64,000 bases of DNA from Zonotrichia leucophrys gambelii (taxonomy: Eukaryota; Chordata; Aves; Passeriformes; Passerellidae). The stretch is from assembly GCF_028769735.1 (NCBI RefSeq), contig NC_088169.1, positions 44,979,229 through 45,043,228 on the forward strand, given 5' to 3'. The notes beneath the pieces were generated by a model. The model worked only from the letters and a program-made list of their open reading frames with translations. It was not told the DNA's origin and searched no databases. This document shows, in pieces, positions 58,791 to 64,000 of this stretch (position 1 is its first letter; each line of letters starts with the position of its first letter). A program made the translations under genes and the position numbers.

Positions 58791-61700
58791 CAGCGGGGTT
58801 TTTGGGGCCAAGGCTGGTTGTAGCTCTGGGGATGCTTTTTTTTCCGGTTAAACTTAGGGTTTTATTTTTGGCAAAATTGCGTGTTTGGCTGATCTTAAAA
58901 AAAAAAAAGAAAAAAAGATAATAATTAGAAGGCGGTATAATTGTGTACGTGCAAAGATGTGCATGTGTTCGCATTTGCGTATTAATTGCTGCTGTGTGCT
59001 GTCTGTATTGTAGTACATAAATCTAGTAGCACGTACTACATAACTGTAGTAATTCAAATGGTGTTATGCACACAGGAACACATGGAGTTCACCCCATGTG
59101 TACAGCACAGAGGTTGGAATCCAGCTTTAACTCAAAGGTAATGCTAGATGTGTGTGTCCCTCTGTTTTTCCTGTTCTAGTGTAAGCATTGAACAATACTC
59201 TGTCTGTGGTATGTGATTTCTGCACATCTGTATCTTAGCAGACCTCTGTTAACTCTTATCTTAACATCCCAACATGCTAAACCCAAAAATGATTGCTAAA
59301 AAATTGTCTTTTTTGTAATGCCCAGCTGTTCCTAAAAGGCATATTCATCTTCTCTGCAAACATAAAAGGAGTGTGACTCAAATCTTGTTTCCCTAGATCT
59401 GAAATAAGCAGGGTCTGTTTTTTTGGATGGAAGATAGATTTCTTACATGAACCAGGTAATTTTCCTGGTCTTGTAGAAGCTGTTGGAAATCTTCTCAGTG
59501 GGACAAAATACTTATCTTCTTAAAGTATCACTGAGTTTACTGTTGTGATGCAAACCAAGTCAATTCAGTGGGAGCTTTTAAATGGTTTTAGATTGTGTTC
59601 CAAGGCGCTAGTTTCAGTCAGGAAAAAATACCAAACCACACCCCATACAGGTGTGTAGGTGTTTTTTTTTCCACCTACATGTGCTCTTTAAAGCTTTCTA
59701 ATATGCAACATGGAATTGATGATAGTAGAACAAAAAAAAAAAAAAAAACCACAGATACTGAACAGATCATGAGATGTCCTACAGGAGTTTCTTATAGCCT
59801 CACTATTTTTGAAAAATATCTTTCTTTTGAATTAATAATTTTTCATTTTGAATATGTGGGATTCTATTCATATATGTTTGCATTTTTTAGGCCTGTCATA
59901 TTTATAGCATCTGTCTGTGATTCTCTAAGCTATTTTTCTCTCTGACACATAAAATTAGACACACATAAAAACTTTTTTATTCATAACAGAGAAAGATATT
60001 TTACATAACCTTGTCAGCTAGGCTGAGCTTAACTCTTTCCTGAAACTGTTTTGGAGAAGTTGTTGACATTTCATAACTATGAAATCATGTTAAAAGCTAT
60101 CATGTTAAAGTCAACATTGTAGATATATTTCAGTTTAATTTTTCTGATTCTGTACTAGTGAGATATTAAAAAGCATAATCAGTAGAAAGTCTGATTTAAT
60201 CAAATCTTACTTTCAAGTTGTTACACTGCTAGATGGTTTTAGTAGCATGTGGGAGATTTAAATAGTTATTAGTGTAGAACTATCATGCTGTTGTTCCATT
60301 CATTCTTATTCTTAGTCCAAAAGTATTTCTGGCAGTGAAAAGTTATATCTGAGTATTTGAACTAGAACTGTCATTTTAAACCAAAGCAAAACCATCAAAC
60401 ATTAAATAATACTAAATTTGTGATTTTTTTTTTAATTTTAGTGTTGCCTCTTGCTAATTTATTTTTCATCTACCTTTCATTAAACTGAGAAATCCTAAAC
60501 TCCTTTAAACTGAAATACTCAGAAAGAAAGTTGGAAATAACTAATATAATCATCATATTATATGTATAATATATAACTAATAACTAATAACTAATGTAAT
60601 CATTATATTATGGAATACAAGTAGAGAGACCTGAGTGAGAATGGAGCCAGAGTAAAGATAGTTCAACAAAAGCATATGAGGCATACATGCATTAAATATA
60701 CAACTTGAAAGTGTTCAGGTCTACCTTCTTTCTATAATTTATAACATTGGCAGGAACAGTTGATCAAGCCTGTGGAATCAGACATGGGAAAACAGGAATT
60801 TGGAGGTTCCAAACTTGTTGAATAAAATATATTGGAACAGAAGGATAGACACTCTTTATGAAAGACAAAGAAAGTGTTGCAATAATGTCATGCTCACGCA
60901 CTGAAACAAGTTAAGGAGTGAAAACTGTTAACAATAGTGCAATAAAAAATGTTAAATTTGAGGGTGAAGATGAGATAGTGTCCACTTGAAAAAAAATCAT
61001 TGAGCAAAGGGTAGGAAAAATACTAGGGATGCAATCTATTATGAATCTGCTGGTCCAGATTGGAGCTGGAAAACAATGCCTACAAATCTGGGGAGGGGGG
61101 AAATAAAGCTAAGGCTAAGATTGTGTGGTCATGCAGATTTGTGTTATTTCTTATGGGCAAGCATCAGTACAAAGTTCAGCCAGTGTGCTGGGGATGACAT
61201 GAATTTGATCATGCTAGAGGATAGCTTCTTTTGTGGAACAGATATTGAGCACGCAAGAGACAAGGATAAATTAGATTAAATTGTAGTAAACTATAGGATC
61301 TGCAGGATAAACTAATGATAGAAAAAAAATAATGGTTTTGAGCTTTTCGACTTCATGTGAAATTTCAAGACCGAAGAATGTGAAGGATCTGTTACTGCAG
61401 TCCAGTGTTTCAGAAAGGCAAACTCAGAAATAAAAAATTTTAGTGAGTACTGGAAGAAGAATTCAGAGAAGAAAAATGCTACTTTATGTAAAAAAAAAAA
61501 AGAGCAGATATTATTGGATTTTTTACAGTGGAGAAGAAGGGAAGAAACAAAATAGTCCACCTAAACTGGAATGAAAAAGAATTCCCAGAAGGTAGAAGCC
61601 TTAAGCAAGTTATTAAGAGTAAGCACAAAATCTAAAGAGAATGAAAAAGAGATACTGATTAGCAAGAAGAAATCTGCATCAATAATTAGAAGGCATAAAA

Positions 61701-62299
61701 CCAAACTAAGAATGGTCAGAAACCTTGTTATACTAAAACTTGCATAGAAACAGAGTAAAAACTTTTAAAGCAATGTAAATAAAATGAGAACTTAAAAAGT
61801 GGGATGGTTGTTAAAGGATGGGGTGGACATTAACAATAAAGTAGGCCCAGACCAAATAGGTGCCAGAAAAGTTGCCTCTGTTTCTGGTAAGAAGAGATGT
61901 AAATTTTGTTGTGTAGTGTAAGTAGGAATAGGGTAAGAGAAATCCTCAGTATATTGTGGCACAAGCATTTGGTCCAGCAGTTTTATGTCCTAGAAGAGGA
62001 TCAGCTGTTTTGTAATACACATAGCACTGATTTAAGGGCGTAAGGTAAGTGTGTCTGGACAGAAATTTTAGACAAAATAAGAGGTCTTTCTGAGAAACAG
62101 ATGTGTTGAGTACATATATATACACGTGCAAATATATATATATATATACAATATAAATATTTTACAATTTTAGTGTTATTGTCTATATTCTAACATATCA
62201 GTATTTCTAAATTCAATTCGTGTCTGTCTGTATATTGCTTTTCTTTTGGTCTAGGCTGATAGAAATAGTGTGAAATTGAGTAATGCATTCTACAAACTC
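58791..62299. other. Upstream flank of SLITRK5
   Basis: AT-rich beyond the CpG island. A poly(A) run lies at 58897-58908 and another at about 59732-59748. An imperfect ACTAATA repeat lies near 60568-60594. No gene recognised; 61390-61860 may include old LINE remains. Confidence 0.5.
62114..62150. repeat. (TA)n-rich stretch
   Basis: CATATATATACACGTG followed by about 10 AT units. Confidence 0.9.
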
Positions 62300-62720
62300 C
62301 TGAATTAGAACTTTTACTATAAACTGGGAAAATCAAAGTCTATAAAAAATTTCAGAAATTTAAAGCTAGTAGTCAATCAGGAAGGGGTTAGAGGTTGCTA
62401 TTATAATGTAAGTACTTCTATAAAGGGAAAAGAAAAATGTGATTTTATGATGTATTAGGCAGGATGTCATAATAGGTAAGAAGGCATTATTGGTATTGTA
62501 AAGGATGTGCTTTTTCATGAGTTCCTGGTGTATTATGTGTGGTTCTAGTCATATTCAAAGAAGATACTAAAATGAAGTCTAAAGATCAGGAAGAAACTAT
62601 GGTAATTGGGGCATGGAAAATGTGTCTACAGAAGAGAGATTAAAAAAAAAAAGGAATACATAGCCAAATAGATATTGAAAGGACATATGAGTCCTTACAA
62701 ATTCATTTTTAGTTAAATGC
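62300..62720 (+). mobile_element. Possible old CR1/L3-type LINE fragment
   Basis: TATTATGTGTGGTTCTAGTC, ATATTCAAAGAAGATACTAA and CAGAAGAGAGATTAAAAAAA, then AGATATTGAAAGGACATATG, follow the order of an ancient CR1 segment ('YCVQFWSPHLKKDI', 'EERLKRLG', 'RRLRGDMI'). Decay is severe. Stretches at 61390-61860 may belong to the same element but show no firm motif. Confidence 0.4.
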
Positions 62721-64000
62721 TAAAAAAAACCCCAAAAAACTAAACAAAACAGAATGTATTTGAACTGAAAAGGGATGTTGGCATGCCATCAAATGCATAT
62801 GCATTGATTATAACACCTAGGAAAGGGAAGAAGTTTACAGACTGTCTGAGACTGGAAAGGTCTTCCAAATAGGTGATCAGGCCAACAAAGTTTTTTTTTT
62901 AAATAGAACTTGAAAATAAAAAACTTTGTAATTAAACGGGACAGTTCGTGTTAGAAAAGGTACATTTGTGGCAAGTTGGAAAGGAAAGGGCTTTTTGAAG
63001 AAGTTGGAATATGTTTTTTCTACACTTATACTGTATCTCTTCTCTGCCTGAGGGCTTACTGCAGGCTCTCAGGTCAGGTAGGATGTTTTCTCCCTTTATT
63101 GTATAATTTAGGTTCTGAGTTATGTTAATTTCTTTCTTTCTTTTGTTCTGCTTTGTATAGGGGACATGTATCTCCTAGAACATTGTGCAAAGAAGTTCTC
63201 ACATATTTCCTCCTGTTGAGGGGGTCTCCACAGACCATTGGCAGTGCCCTTTATTCTCTTCTTCCTCCCTTTTTTCTTTTTCCCCAAGGAAGATTTGAGG
63301 TTTGGCTTTTGTTCTTTACTGCAAATTAAAGAATTAAAGGTTTTGAGTCAGTGGGTAGTACCATCTGGACCAAAAGTTCTGTAGATCTCTTTTTTTTTCA
63401 ACTAAATATTAAGTGTATTGTAACTCTCAATTTTGAGAATGTAGAAATGTAGATAGTCCCTTTCAGCAATATGCTTCTGTTACTACTTATGAAAATCAAA
63501 TTCATCTCAGTTCCATTACCTCAAAAATACTAGCTAAATTTTCAGCATTTTCAGTAGGACATGGCATGGATTAAGTGGCATACTGCAAAAAAATCTCTCT
63601 GAAATTTCCTAAACTATTCTGTCACTATAAAATTGCTCTGACTTTTCATTTCTCTTATCTCCTTGCTATGCTTAGGATTATCAAATAATTACAATTATTT
63701 CATGTCAAATATGTCTAATGTAAGGTACCTAATCTATCCATAATAACTGAAATAAAGGATTTTGTTTTCTTCTGGATAGGAGCACTTCCTCTGGGATACC
63801 TTCTTAGTTTTTCTGGTGGAAATTGTAGAGTAGGAAAAGAGGTTTATTAATATCCTTGCATAGAGGGGTAACCTTAAGGTATAAATCTATTAGGCTATTA
63901 TTTTTTTTATGCTTTGATTTTTTTACGCTAAGAAAAACATATTTACCAGGAGAAACTCAGAGAAATAGCAGGTGTTTTCTGCCTTAATGGTTAAAACACT
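62721..64000. other. Upstream flank, nothing recognised
   Basis: AT-rich; short T and A runs only. No exon, RNA or clear repeat. Confidence 0.55.

Noticed and set aside
57109..58974. Several 230-553 codon ORFs on both strands of the CpG island
   Set aside because: Arg/Ala/Gly/Pro-rich products overlapping in many frames are expected where stops are rare because of extreme GC content; no domain is recognisable.
1..64000. CRISPR arrays, operons, tRNA or rRNA genes, prophage-like modules
   Set aside because: Looked for and not seen; the window is vertebrate nuclear DNA with no such features.

Overview
The window is vertebrate nuclear DNA, almost certainly from a bird. It is AT-rich, gene-poor euchromatin containing CR1 LINE fragments and avian-type retroviral LTRs. 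It holds one recognisable protein-coding gene, SLITRK5, on the minus strand. The SLITRK5 assignment rests on near-identity over long stretches with the mammalian protein as I remember it, on length (956 residues here, about 958 in human), and on the full domain order. No database search was possible, so species and repeat-family names are from memory. Nothing looks bacterial, plasmid-borne or operonic.

Layout. Positions 1-52000 are the 3' flank of SLITRK5, a gene desert. It holds degenerate CR1 copies (about 1775-2575, 3140-3480, 10900-11340, 16440-17260, 17490-17945, 28490-28640, 29325-29530), a tail-to-tail pair of LTRs (7999-9811), a further LTR (22280-22928), a possible MIR-like SINE scrap (13046-13145), several short motifs of an old amniote repeat (37-51 kb), and microsatellites. 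The largest microsatellite is a GGGAA array at 48201-48408. Positions 52056-54926 are the single SLITRK5 coding exon, with the 3' UTR running toward lower coordinates. Positions 54935-57470 are a 5' intron bounded by a strong acceptor and a strong donor. A CpG island at about 57200-58790 holds the inferred non-coding first exon and promoter. Positions 58800-64000 are upstream flank with possible old LINE remains.

Functionally the window is one gene plus surrounding non-coding DNA. SLITRK5 is a neuronal type I membrane protein with two leucine-rich-repeat blocks outside the cell and a long tyrosine-containing tail inside. The most interesting local structure is at its translation start. Splicing the inferred first exon to the coding exon creates two upstream ORFs. 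One has a strong Kozak context and stops one nucleotide before the main ATG; the other overlaps the main ATG out of frame. I found no evidence for a wholly new gene system. The many other ORFs, including long ones in the CpG island and antisense to SLITRK5, look like composition artefacts.
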